Assembly: GCA_002083775.1 (NCBI GenBank) | Contig: MTEI01000008.1 | Coordinates: 94,171-158,170 of the forward strand | Reading direction: 5' to 3' | Source: Rhodoferax ferrireducens | GTDB lineage: Bacteria > Pseudomonadota > Gammaproteobacteria > Burkholderiales > Burkholderiaceae_C | Length of the DNA: 64,000 nt | In this document: positions 37,582 to 46,905 of the stretch, in pieces | Layout: each line of letters opens with the position of its first letter | How positions within the stretch are numbered: position 1 is the stretch's first letter | Translations under genes and position numbers: made by a program | Notes under the pieces: generated by a model | The model's input: only the letters and a program-made list of their open reading frames with translations | Told to the model about the DNA's origin: nothing | Databases searched by the model: none

Positions 37582-37947
37582 TTAAAGCGAAACAGGCGGC
37601 CCGCGCGAAGGCGGCGGTGCTGCGGTAGCCACAGCGATGCGGGCAGCAGGAATGCTTTGCAACACGCGACCCAGCGGTTGCAAAGGCGGGACAACGATGC
37701 TGACAAAGCTCGGCGGTGCGCCACCCACCACGCACAGCGGGCAAGAGGCTTCACCGCTGGGGCTGGTGCTGATGGAGCCGTCGGCATTGAGCACCACCTT
37801 GACCATGCCTGCCGAGGTACAGATCACCAGCTCTTCCTGCGGGTTGACCAGGGGAGATGCCACGGCCACACCCAGCGTCATAGCAAACCACAGCAAAGCC
37901 AACCGGGCCAGCCAAGGGGTGTTGCGCAAGGTATGCAGGAAGGACAT
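37582..37947 (-). CDS. DUF2946-family protein, copy 2
   Basis: A 121-residue near twin of the protein at 31861-32226 (about 85 percent identical by hand count). It has the same N-terminal hydrophobic segment, the CPLC motif and the SRGPPVSL ending. It is the most upstream gene of the copper cluster. The differences cluster in residues 62-67 and 83-93, while the CPLC area is unchanged, so both copies appear under selection. Confidence 0.8.
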   Translation of the reverse strand: MSFLHTLRNTPWLARLALLWFAMTLGVAVASPLVNPQEELVICTSAGMVKVVLNADGSISTSPSGEASCPLCVVGGAPPSFVSIVVPPLQPLGRVLQSIPAARIAVATAAPPPSRGPPVSL

Positions 37948-37964
37948 GGGTCGGAATTATGACA

Positions 37965-37978
37965 TTGACCCCGGTCAA
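37965..37978. promoter_or_regulatory. TTGAC-N4-GTCAA palindrome before the copper cluster
   Basis: TTGACCCCGGTCAA, a perfect palindrome 18 bp upstream of the first gene of the cluster. The spacing and the outer TTGA/TCAA match FNR-type sites (TTGAT-N4-ATCAA), with C/G in place of T/A at the inner position. It is a candidate target of the Crp/Fnr regulator encoded at 28643-29290. Confidence 0.4.
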
Positions 37979-38054
37979 GAAAAATAAGTCAGATCAAGGT
38001 TTCACGCGCTGTGGTAACTACAGGGGCCTTCTATCGCCTGCTATCCTTTGACCC

Positions 38055-38468
38055 ATGAACAGCCTTTTCCACCTTGCATTCAACGTGACTGACCTCAACC
38101 AGACGCGTGCCTTTTACGGTGACCTGCTGGGTTGCCGCGAGGGCCGCAGCACCACCACCTGGGTCGATTTCGACTTTTTTGGCCACCAGTTGTCCATGCA
38201 TCTGGGCGACCCGTTCAAAACCGCCGCCACCGGGCATGTGGGTGAGCATCTGGTGCCGATGCCGCACTTTGGCGTGATTCTGGCCTTGCCGGACTGGCAG
38301 GCCCTGGCCGAGCGGCTACAGGCGGCCAAGATCGAGTTCATCCTGGCGCCGCAGTTGCGCTTTGCCGGGCAGCCCGGTGAGCAATGGACCATGTTTTTCT
38401 GTGACCCGTTTGGCAACCCGATCGAAGTCAAGGGTTTTGCCTCGCTGGCGTCGGTGTACGCCAGCTGA
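38055..38468 (+). CDS. VOC (glyoxalase/dioxygenase) superfamily protein
   Basis: A 137-residue protein with the paired beta-alpha-beta modules of the vicinal oxygen chelate fold. The first module starts FHLAFNVTDLNQTRAFYGDLLG and the second ends CDPFGNPIEVKGF, with candidate metal ligands H6 and the late Glu. The substrate is unknown; this short type is often annotated as a glyoxalase-like dioxygenase. It lies 4 bp before the MarC gene and is probably cotranscribed with it. Confidence 0.8.
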   Translation: MNSLFHLAFNVTDLNQTRAFYGDLLGCREGRSTTTWVDFDFFGHQLSMHLGDPFKTAATGHVGEHLVPMPHFGVILALPDWQALAERLQAAKIEFILAPQLRFAGQPGEQWTMFFCDPFGNPIEVKGFASLASVYAS

Positions 38469-38472
38469 ACCC

Positions 38473-39078
38473 ATGAACTACACGTTTGCCTCGGCCACCA
38501 TCCTGCTGATCCTGATCACCGACCCGATTGGCAACATCCCGATCTTTGCCAACGCGCTCCAACACGTGGCACCTGAGCGGCGTGCGCGCGTCATCCTGCG
38601 CGAGGTACTGATCGCTTTTGTGCTGCTGCTGACCTTCATGTTTGTCGGCGAAAGCTTTTTGCGGGTGATGAACCTGAGCGAACTGTCCTTGCAAATTGGC
38701 GGCGGGGTGATCTTGTTCCTGATTGCGCTGCGCATGATTTTTCCACCGCCCAAGGGGTTGGACTCGCCGGAGCCATTGACCGAACCATTGATCGTGCCAC
38801 TGGCGATTCCGGCCATTGCCGGGCCGTCAGCCCTGGCAACGGTGCTGCTTCTGGTGTCCCAGGCGCCAGAAAAGCGCCTGACCTGGATTGCGGCGCTGTG
38901 CGTCACCATGACGGTAAGCGCCGTGGTGCTGGTGCTGGCAGAGCGCATCCAACGTGTGGCGGGTGACCGCTTTGTGGTGGCGCTGGAGCGGCTGATGGGG
39001 CTGGTGCTGGTGGCTGTGTCGATCGAGATGATGCTGCGCGGCATCCGCACCTTCATCCAGCAAATGGCGAGTGCCTGA
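38473..39078 (+). CDS. MarC-family integral membrane protein
   Basis: A 201-residue protein with six hydrophobic segments. The opening SATILLILITDPIGNIPIFA, the GGGVILFLIALRMIF segment and the PLAIPAIAGPSALATVLLL block are diagnostic of the MarC/UPF0056 family. The function is not settled; an old link with multiple antibiotic resistance was not borne out. The ATG at 38473 follows the VOC gene closely. Confidence 0.88.
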   Translation: MNYTFASATILLILITDPIGNIPIFANALQHVAPERRARVILREVLIAFVLLLTFMFVGESFLRVMNLSELSLQIGGGVILFLIALRMIFPPPKGLDSPEPLTEPLIVPLAIPAIAGPSALATVLLLVSQAPEKRLTWIAALCVTMTVSAVVLVLAERIQRVAGDRFVVALERLMGLVLVAVSIEMMLRGIRTFIQQMASA

Positions 39079-39089
39079 CGGCCCGGGCT

Positions 39090-40211
39090 GTGCACACCAT
39101 GGCCACGCCGTCTGACCGCTTGCCACTGAAGCACTGGCTGGCGCTGAGTGTGCTTGTACTGCTGGTTCATCTGGGCCTGCTGCAATCGCTGCCCCTCTCG
39201 CTGGCACCCCCGGGCTCTGCAGCGGCTGTGGCGTTGAGCTTTGCCACCCGCGCCGTGGCCCCACCCCCTGATGCAGTACCGCCGCCGCCCAGCCCGGTGG
39301 CCAAACGCCCCCCCAAAGTGGCCGCCAGACCCATGGCGCCGCCACCACCGCCTGAAGCCGCAGCCACACAGGCCCCAGACCCGACGCCAGCGGCGGTATT
39401 ACCCACGCCGGCGCCTGAAAACACCGCACCGCCACCGCTTGCAGAACCAGAACAGGCGATACCGCCACAGTTGGCCGCCTCGGCACCGGAACCCCTGCCC
39501 GCGCTGGACGCTGTGGCATCGTCCGCACCAGCCGCACCGCCCGCAGCGATGCCGCTACGCTTCAGCGCCGAGAGCCTGAGCCCCTCCATCCGGCTGATCT
39601 ACGCGCTGAAAACCAACAAATTCCCGTTCCCGGTGCATGGTGAACTGCTTTGGCTCAACGAGGGTAACGCTTACAGCGCGCGCCTGCATTACGGGGTGTT
39701 CGGCCTCTCTCGCGAGCAAACCAGCCGCGGTCTGATCACCACCACTGGGCTGGCGCCGGAACGCTTCTCTGACAAATACCGCAGCGAACTGGCGGCGCAC
39801 TTCAATTACGCCGAACACAAGATCAGCTTCAGCGCCAACACGCCGGATGCAGCGCTGCTGCCGGGCGCGCAAGACCGCCTGAGCGTGTTGCTGCAGCTGG
39901 GTGCCCTGCTGGCCAGCGAACCTGAGCAGTACCCACCCGGCAGCACCGTGTCGATCCAAACGGCTGGGCCGCGTGATGCGGATACCTGGCTGTTCACGGT
40001 GGTGTCTGTGGAGCCGTTGGAACTGACGCGCGGCACCACCCAGGCCATCAAGCTGGAGCGCAACCCGCGCCGCCCCTACGACCAAAAGGTGGAGGTCTGG
40101 CTGGCGCCTGATCTGGGCTACCTGCCTGCACGCATTCGCATCACCGATGCCAATGGCGACAATGTGGACCAGATCTGGGTGGCCACCGAGCCCGCAGGGC
40201 CACCCACCTGA
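39090..40211 (+). CDS. DUF3108 protein with N-terminal anchor and Pro-rich stalk
   Basis: A 373-residue protein (GTG start at 39090; an ATG at 39099 is equally possible). One N-terminal membrane segment (about 16-36) is followed by a Pro/Ala-rich stalk (about 55-155) and a DUF3108 domain (about 165-365) with the family pattern YALKTNKFPFPVHGELLW and ITDANGDNVDQIW. The TonB-like layout suggests that the stalk spans the periplasm and presents the domain near the outer membrane. Its role is unknown. It is 11 bp after marC. Confidence 0.75.
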   Translation: MHTMATPSDRLPLKHWLALSVLVLLVHLGLLQSLPLSLAPPGSAAAVALSFATRAVAPPPDAVPPPPSPVAKRPPKVAARPMAPPPPPEAAATQAPDPTPAAVLPTPAPENTAPPPLAEPEQAIPPQLAASAPEPLPALDAVASSAPAAPPAAMPLRFSAESLSPSIRLIYALKTNKFPFPVHGELLWLNEGNAYSARLHYGVFGLSREQTSRGLITTTGLAPERFSDKYRSELAAHFNYAEHKISFSANTPDAALLPGAQDRLSVLLQLGALLASEPEQYPPGSTVSIQTAGPRDADTWLFTVVSVEPLELTRGTTQAIKLERNPRRPYDQKVEVWLAPDLGYLPARIRITDANGDNVDQIWVATEPAGPPT

Positions 40212-40295
40212 GCGCGTCCGGTCGGCTGGCAGCACTTGAAATTGGTGCTTTGGCGCCAACCTGTGCCATTGACGTTAATCAAGCATAATTTGCCC

Positions 40296-40604
40296 ATGCA
40301 CACTCTTTACGACTCTGACACCTACTCCGTGACGCACATGCTGGCTAATGCAGTGGCGGCAGACGTGCCTGCGGACACGCTGAAGGAAGGTGAACAACTG
40401 CTGATCGTGCCGCGGCTAGCGCGCCACGGGTTCGAGATTGTGGACAAACGCAGCGGCAAAGAGGTGTACTTGGATGGCTCCTGGGCCGAACTGTTCCAGC
40501 AGCAGATCACCGCCTGGCAGGCCAAAACGCCGACCCAGGAAGAAGTGGAAGACAAGCTGGAGCAATACGCCGAGCTGGCGCAAAACCCGGTGGTGCTGCA
40601 CTGA
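40296..40604 (+). CDS. DUF3567-family protein
   Basis: A 102-residue cytoplasmic protein. The sequence MHTLYDSDTYSVTHMLAN, the central VPRLARHGFEIVDKRSGKEV and the C-terminal acidic helix match small DUF3567 proteins that I know only from Burkholderiales. The function is unknown. The stop lies 2 bp from the stop of the convergent hypE gene. Confidence 0.75.
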   Translation: MHTLYDSDTYSVTHMLANAVAADVPADTLKEGEQLLIVPRLARHGFEIVDKRSGKEVYLDGSWAELFQQQITAWQAKTPTQEEVEDKLEQYAELAQNPVVLH

Positions 40605-40606
40605 CT

Positions 40607-41671
40607 TCAGCAAATTCGCGGTAACGCGTCGCCCGTCAACCAGTCCACCATGCGCCGACCGCCCAAAGCGGTGGTCAGTTGCACAAAACACCGCGCATCG
40701 TCCCGCACCTCGCCGATCACCGCCGCGTCCACCCCCAACGGATGGGCACGCAGCGCCGCCAGCGCACGCTGGGCATCGGCAGGCGCGCAAATCACCACCA
40801 GCTTGCCCTCGTTGGCCACATTCAACGGGTCCAGGCCGAGAAATTCGCAGGCCGCAGCCACCACCGGTTTGACCGGAATGGCGCGCTCTTGCAGCATCAT
40901 GCCCACGCCGGACTGGTTGGCGATCTCGTTGAGCGTAGCCGCCAGACCACCGCGTGTCGGGTCGCGCAGGCAGTGAACGTCGGCCCCGCTGGCCAGCAGG
41001 TGCGCCACCAGCCCATGCAGCGCCGCGCTGTCAGACAGGATAGGCGCTGAAAACGACAGGTTGTCGCGCTGGCTCATGATGGCCACGCCATGGTCGCCCA
41101 GCGTGCCCGAGACCAGCACCACATCGCCCGGCCGGGCGCGCGCCCCGCCCAGGTCCAGACCCTGCGGCAACACGCCGATACCGGTGGTGGTGATGAAGAC
41201 ACCATCGCCCTTGCCGCGCTCCACCACCTTGGTGTCGCCGGTGACCACCGGCACGCCAGCAGCGCGCGCGGCATCTGCCATCGATAACACGATGCGATCC
41301 AGATCGGCCAGCGGCAGCCCTTCTTCCAGAATGAACCCGGCCGCCAGGTACAACGGCGTGGCACCCATGACGGCCAGATCGTTGAGGGTGCCGTGCACTG
41401 ACAGGCTGCCGATATTGCCGCCCAGAAAAAACAGCGGCGACACCACATGCCCGTCAGTCGCCATCACCAGCCGCGCGGGCTGGCCCTGCAACGTGGGCGC
41501 GGGCAACACGGCACCATCGTTGCCCTGGCCCAGGTAGTTGTTACCCAAGTGGCGGGCAAACAGTTCCGAGATCAGTTGCGCCATGGCCCGCGCACCGGCC
41601 CCGTGGGTCATGTCAACCCGGCCGTGTTGGATGTCCAGCGGGCGCACGTAGCCGGGTGGGATACCGCTCAT
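40607..41671 (-). CDS. hypE: Hydrogenase maturation protein HypE
   Basis: A 354-residue PurM-like enzyme. It keeps the Gly-rich ATP sites, DLAVMGATP and LRDPTRGGLAATLNEIA, and ends in PRIC, the C-terminal cysteine that receives a carbamoyl group from HypF and is dehydrated to thiocyanate, giving the CN ligands of the NiFe site. The ATG at 41671 overlaps the hypD stop. It is the last gene of the hyp cluster. Confidence 0.95.
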   Translation of the reverse strand: MSGIPPGYVRPLDIQHGRVDMTHGAGARAMAQLISELFARHLGNNYLGQGNDGAVLPAPTLQGQPARLVMATDGHVVSPLFFLGGNIGSLSVHGTLNDLAVMGATPLYLAAGFILEEGLPLADLDRIVLSMADAARAAGVPVVTGDTKVVERGKGDGVFITTTGIGVLPQGLDLGGARARPGDVVLVSGTLGDHGVAIMSQRDNLSFSAPILSDSAALHGLVAHLLASGADVHCLRDPTRGGLAATLNEIANQSGVGMMLQERAIPVKPVVAAACEFLGLDPLNVANEGKLVVICAPADAQRALAALRAHPLGVDAAVIGEVRDDARCFVQLTTALGGRRMVDWLTGDALPRIC

Positions 41672-42798
41672 GCCAGACCCTCTTGGTGGCGGCCATAGCT
41701 GTAATGAGCAGCACAGGCGCCTTCACTGCTGACCATGCAGGAGCCAACCGGGTTGTCTGGGGTGCAGACGCTGCCAAAAATGGCGCAGTCTTGCGGACGC
41801 TTCACACCGCGCAAAATGGCTGCGCACTCGCAGGCCTTGTGGTCAGGCACTGGTTGGTAGGCCAACTGGAAGCGGCGCTCGGCGTCCAACACAGCAAATT
41901 TTTCGCGAATCTGCAGCGCCGAATGCGGCAACACGCCCAGGCCACGCCACTCGAAAGCTTCACGCTCCTCGAACACCTCGGCCATGCAGGCTTGCGCCTT
42001 GGGGTTGCCGCCTGGATGGACGGCGCGTGCAAACTCGTTTTCCACCTCGGCGCGGCCCTCATTGACCTGGCGTACCAACATCCACACTGCCTGCAGCACG
42101 TCCAGCGGCTCAAAACCGGTAATCACGACCGGCTTGTGAAACTGGCGCGCAAACACCTCGTAGGGCTGGCTGCCAATCACGGTGGACACATGCGCCGGGC
42201 CGACAAAGCCGTCGATCTGCACACCGTGGCCAGACTGCTGCGCAGGCGCAGCCAGAATCTGCTGCATCGCCGGTGGCGTAAGCACATGGCAGCACAACAC
42301 GCTGAAATGGGTCAAACCCTCGCGCTGCGCCTGCAAAATGGCCAGCGCCGTGGCGGGGGTGGTGGTCTCAAAACCAATGGCAAAAAACACCACCTGGCGG
42401 CCCGGGTTGTCACGGGCAATCTGCAGCGCATCCTGGGTGGCATACACCATGCGCACATCGCCACCCCGCGCCCGGGCCTTCATCAGCGACAAGCCCTTGC
42501 TGGCGGGCACGCGCAGGGTGTCGGCATAGGTGCACAAAATCACGCCATGTTCCAGCGCCAGCCGGATCGCCATGTCAATACGACCAATAGGCAGTACACA
42601 CACCGGGCAACCCGGCCCATGCACCATGCGCACGCTCGCTGGCAGCAGGTCGCTCAGACCGTAGCGCGAAATGGCGTGGGTATGACCGCCGCAAAACTCC
42701 ATGAAGCTGTAGTGGCGCCCCGGTTGCACCTGCGCGGCGATTCTGCTGACCAAGGTGCGCGCCACATCGCCATCGCGGAACTCGTCGATGTACTTCAT
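41668..42798 (-). CDS. hypD: Hydrogenase maturation protein HypD
   Basis: A 376-residue Fe-S scaffold protein. The GGHTHAISRYG motif, GPGCPVCVLP, the VVFFAIGFETTTPATA block and the C-terminal cysteine set around CECAAILRG and CAIFG match HypD, which holds the Fe(CN)2CO group together with HypC. It overlaps hypC upstream and hypE downstream by 4 bp each, so the three are translationally coupled. Confidence 0.96.
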   Translation of the reverse strand: MKYIDEFRDGDVARTLVSRIAAQVQPGRHYSFMEFCGGHTHAISRYGLSDLLPASVRMVHGPGCPVCVLPIGRIDMAIRLALEHGVILCTYADTLRVPASKGLSLMKARARGGDVRMVYATQDALQIARDNPGRQVVFFAIGFETTTPATALAILQAQREGLTHFSVLCCHVLTPPAMQQILAAPAQQSGHGVQIDGFVGPAHVSTVIGSQPYEVFARQFHKPVVITGFEPLDVLQAVWMLVRQVNEGRAEVENEFARAVHPGGNPKAQACMAEVFEEREAFEWRGLGVLPHSALQIREKFAVLDAERRFQLAYQPVPDHKACECAAILRGVKRPQDCAIFGSVCTPDNPVGSCMVSSEGACAAHYSYGRHQEGLA

Positions 42799-43025
42799 GC
42801 GCCAAAACTGAGATCGGCAAAGGCGTCCAGCGTGCGTTGCGCTTCCTCTGGGTCGAGCCGTGACAGGGCATATCCTGCATGCAGGATCACATAGTCGCCC
42901 ACCACCACGCCATCGAGCAGCGCCAGCGAAATCTCTTTTTGCAGACCCCCGAGGTCCACCAGCGCATCTTCACCTGAGGGACCCCGGCCGATTTCGATCA
43001 CTTTGACAGGCATGGCCAGACACAT
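42795..43025 (-). CDS. hypC: Hydrogenase maturation chaperone HypC
   Basis: A 76-residue protein of the HypC/HybG family with the invariant N-terminal MCLAMP, whose Cys2 carries the iron group and contacts the hydrogenase large subunit, and the GDYVILHAGYAL segment. Length is typical. It follows hypF by 3 bp and overlaps hypD. Confidence 0.95.
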   Translation of the reverse strand: MCLAMPVKVIEIGRGPSGEDALVDLGGLQKEISLALLDGVVVGDYVILHAGYALSRLDPEEAQRTLDAFADLSFGA

Positions 43026-43028
43026 GGT

Positions 43029-45458
43029 TCAGTTCTCCAAAATTTGCAGCGCCACCCAGGCCTGACCCAGCGCCAGGCCACCATCCCCCGCAGGCGCCAG
43101 CCGGGGTACCAAGACGCTCAAGCCTTGCAGGCGTAGCGTTTGCTGCAGGCCAGACGATAACAGGCTGTTCAAAAAACACCCGCCTCCCAGCGCGACCACC
43201 TGAATGCCGGTGCGCTGCGCGGCCTGCATGACCCAATGCGCCAGCCCAGCCACCAGCGTGGCGTGAAACTGGGCAGCGGCGTGGCCTATGGCGAGCGAGC
43301 CAATTGGCCTGGCGTGAGCTGTGTCTGTCAGGGCGGACGCCGATCGGCTACCCGTGACCTTGGCCACGGCTTGATCTGCTGCTGAACCAACCGGGGTGTC
43401 CACATCGGCCAAGCGTGCCAACAACGGCAACAGGCTCAAACGCCCATCGTCATCCAGCATCCAGCCGTCAGGCAACGCCTCAGGCCAACCACTGTTCACT
43501 ACATAGTTCATAGCTGCTTGCTCAAGCAGCACGGGGGCTTGAGCCTCATAATCCATACAAGAACACAAGCCCAGCAAGCCTGCGACTGCGTCAAACACCC
43601 GACCCAGGCTGCTGGTGAGCGGGCTGTGGCTTTGGCGCTGCAGCAGTGTGGCCACCGTGGCCGCTGCGGGCTGCTGAAAGCGCTGTGTGATCTCATCCCC
43701 CCGGCCCAGCTCCTGCAACACGCTGGCCGCCATACGCCAGGGCTCGCGCGCCGCACGGTCGCCGCCGGGCTGGGCCAGCGGCTGCAAGTGACCCAGCCGT
43801 GTGAAGTTAGCGCCGTCCACCTGCAGCAGTTCGCCACCCCAGGCGGTGCCGTCCAGGCCCCAGCCAAAACCGTCCAATGCCAGGCCCAGCACCGGCGCCA
43901 GGCAGCCGTGCTCGGCGCACACGGCGGCGATGTGGGCATGATGATGCTGCACCGCCAGCGTGGGCAGGCCCAGCGTATGCGCCAGCGCCAAAGCGCTGCG
44001 GGTGGCGGGGTCGTCCGGGTGCGCATCGTGGGCGATGAGGGCCGGGCGCACCTGCAGCAGACGCAACAGGCGCTGCACCATCTCGTCCTGAAAAGCCAGC
44101 GTGGCGGCATTGTCAAGACTGCCCACGTGGGGCGACAAAAACGCCTCACTCCCCCGCGTGACACACACGGTGTTTTTCAGATACGCCCCCAGCGCCAGCA
44201 CCGGTGCGCCCGCATGGGGCAGGCGGATCGCTGTGGGCGCATAACCACGGCTGCGGCGGATGAACTGCGGTTGCCCGCCCGAGGTGGTCAGCACGCTGTC
44301 ATCACAACGCGCCACCACCTCGCGGTTGTGGTCCAGCAGCGCGTCGGCCAGGCCCGCCAGGCGCTCGCGCGCTTCCAGCCCGTCAGACACGATGGGTTCG
44401 CCGCCGGGGTTGGCGCTGGTCATCACCAGCACCAGCGGCTGCGGCTCGGTCAGCCAAGTGGTGCCTTTGGGGCGGCCCGCCGCCTCGTGAAACAACAGGA
44501 AATGGATGGGCGTGCCGGGCAACATCACGCCCAGGCGCTGCAGCCCTGGGGCCACACCGGGCAAGGCAGCCTCACCCCTTGGCTGCAGGGGTAGCAACAC
44601 AATCGGGCGTTCGCGACTTTCCAGCAGGGTCTGCTCGGCGGCGCTCACCGTGGCCAGCCCAGCCAGACTGGCCACATTGACCACCATCACCGCCAGCGGC
44701 TTAGCCTCACGGTTTTTGCGCTCGCGCAATCTGGCCACCGCGCTGGCATTGCGCGCATCACACGCCAGATGAAAGCCGCCCAGCCCTTTGATGACCACGA
44801 TGGCACCCGCCTGCAGCCGTGCCAGGGTCTGCGCGATGGGGTCGCCGGGCATCGCCCCACCTTGCAAATTTGATAGCTGCAAGCCCGGACCACATAAGGG
44901 GCAGCAGGTGGTTTCGGCATGAAAGCGGCGATCCAGCGGGTTGCTGTACTCAGCCTGACACAGCGGGCACAGGGGAAACGGCGCCAGGCTGGTCTGGGGC
45001 CGGTCATAAGGCAAGGCGCGCGTGACTGTCCAGCGCGGGCCACAGTGGGTGCAAGTGACGAAGGGGTGCCGCCAGCGCCGGTTGGATGGGTCGAATAACT
45101 CCGCCAGGCACTCCGGGCACACCGCCACATCCGGGCCAATGGCGGTGGTGTTTGCACCCGGACGACTGTCCATGATGGCAAAGCCACTGCAGTGGGCCAG
45201 CTCGGCGGCGCTCACCGCGTCCACAGGCTCAAGCTGAACCGCATCGACACGCGCCAGCGGCGGCGCCTCTGTGCGCAACCGTCGTGCCAATTCAGCCAGT
45301 TGCTCTGACTTGCCCCGCGCGAGAAGTTCCACCCCCTGGGCATCGTTGCGCACCCAGCCACGCAGCGCCAATTCTTGTGCCAGGCGCCAGACAAAAGGCC
45401 GAAACCCGACACCTTGCACCAAGCCACTGACCCGGAGGCGCTGCGTCTGCAGGGTCAA
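43029..45458 (-). CDS. hypF: Carbamoyltransferase HypF
   Basis: An 809-residue enzyme with an acylphosphatase domain (about 1-95, LVQGVGFRPFV), a pair of zinc fingers (CPECLAEL, CTHCGPR, CPLCQAEY and CPLCGPG), a YrdC-like domain and a Kae1-like carbamoyltransferase domain with HHHAHIAAV. It makes the carbamoyl adenylate that feeds HypE. The start is a TTG at 45458, supported by GGAG seven bases upstream. Two coding stretches (44868-44912, and more weakly 43508-43556) resemble the dispersed palindrome family. Confidence 0.94.
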   Translation of the reverse strand: MTLQTQRLRVSGLVQGVGFRPFVWRLAQELALRGWVRNDAQGVELLARGKSEQLAELARRLRTEAPPLARVDAVQLEPVDAVSAAELAHCSGFAIMDSRPGANTTAIGPDVAVCPECLAELFDPSNRRWRHPFVTCTHCGPRWTVTRALPYDRPQTSLAPFPLCPLCQAEYSNPLDRRFHAETTCCPLCGPGLQLSNLQGGAMPGDPIAQTLARLQAGAIVVIKGLGGFHLACDARNASAVARLRERKNREAKPLAVMVVNVASLAGLATVSAAEQTLLESRERPIVLLPLQPRGEAALPGVAPGLQRLGVMLPGTPIHFLLFHEAAGRPKGTTWLTEPQPLVLVMTSANPGGEPIVSDGLEARERLAGLADALLDHNREVVARCDDSVLTTSGGQPQFIRRSRGYAPTAIRLPHAGAPVLALGAYLKNTVCVTRGSEAFLSPHVGSLDNAATLAFQDEMVQRLLRLLQVRPALIAHDAHPDDPATRSALALAHTLGLPTLAVQHHHAHIAAVCAEHGCLAPVLGLALDGFGWGLDGTAWGGELLQVDGANFTRLGHLQPLAQPGGDRAAREPWRMAASVLQELGRGDEITQRFQQPAAATVATLLQRQSHSPLTSSLGRVFDAVAGLLGLCSCMDYEAQAPVLLEQAAMNYVVNSGWPEALPDGWMLDDDGRLSLLPLLARLADVDTPVGSAADQAVAKVTGSRSASALTDTAHARPIGSLAIGHAAAQFHATLVAGLAHWVMQAAQRTGIQVVALGGGCFLNSLLSSGLQQTLRLQGLSVLVPRLAPAGDGGLALGQAWVALQILEN

Positions 45459-45485
45459 GTTCAGGCTCCGGTGTTGGCCAGCTGA

Positions 45486-46484
<999 letters not shown>

Positions 46485-46494
46485 ACCCGTCTCC

Positions 46495-46869
46495 TTAATC
46501 TGATGAACCACCCACATACACCACCGTCTGGGCCACGTCAATGTCCTTCACCCGCATCCCGGTGCCACCGGTGACCTGCACCGGGTAGCCACCGCAGTGC
46601 GGGCAGGCGTCATACAGCGCCAGCATCGGCACGGACCTGGCACAGGCGGCACACCAGCCCTGCCCTGGCACCGAGATGATCTCCAGCCGCGCACCCTGGG
46701 CGACCGTGCCACGGGTGACGGCATCAAAACAGAACGTCAACGCCTCCACCTCCACCGCCGCCAGCGCGCCAATCTCCAGCCAGACGGCCACCACCTGACT
46801 GAAATTGTCACGCCGGGCAGCGTCTTCAATGGTTTGCAACACCCCTTCAGCAAGCGACATTTCATGCAT
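46495..46869 (-). CDS. hypA: Hydrogenase nickel chaperone HypA
   Basis: A 124-residue protein starting [10 protein letters not shown]; His2 is the nickel ligand of the family. The zinc site is formed by CAAC and CPHC in the C-terminal half. I start at the ATG at 46869, since all similarity lies downstream of it, although the frame is open far upstream (antisense to purU). HypB follows after 10 bp. It is divergent from purU with only 36 bp between the start codons. Confidence 0.94.
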   Translation of the reverse strand: MHEMSLAEGVLQTIEDAARRDNFSQVVAVWLEIGALAAVEVEALTFCFDAVTRGTVAQGARLEIISVPGQGWCAACARSVPMLALYDACPHCGGYPVQVTGGTGMRVKDIDVAQTVVYVGGSSD

Positions 46870-46905
46870 GGAACGAAGCATAGCGCCTGCGACAATATCG
46901 CCCTT

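Noticed and set aside
40296..40604. A terminator between the DUF3567 gene and hypE
   Set aside because: The two stop codons are 2 bp apart and no hairpin with a T run is visible in either direction.
43508..43556. A second palindrome-like stretch inside hypF
   Set aside because: It encodes MDYEAQAPVLLEQAA, which corresponds to the conserved YEGQAA-type motif of all HypF proteins, so the similarity to the repeat is probably coincidence.
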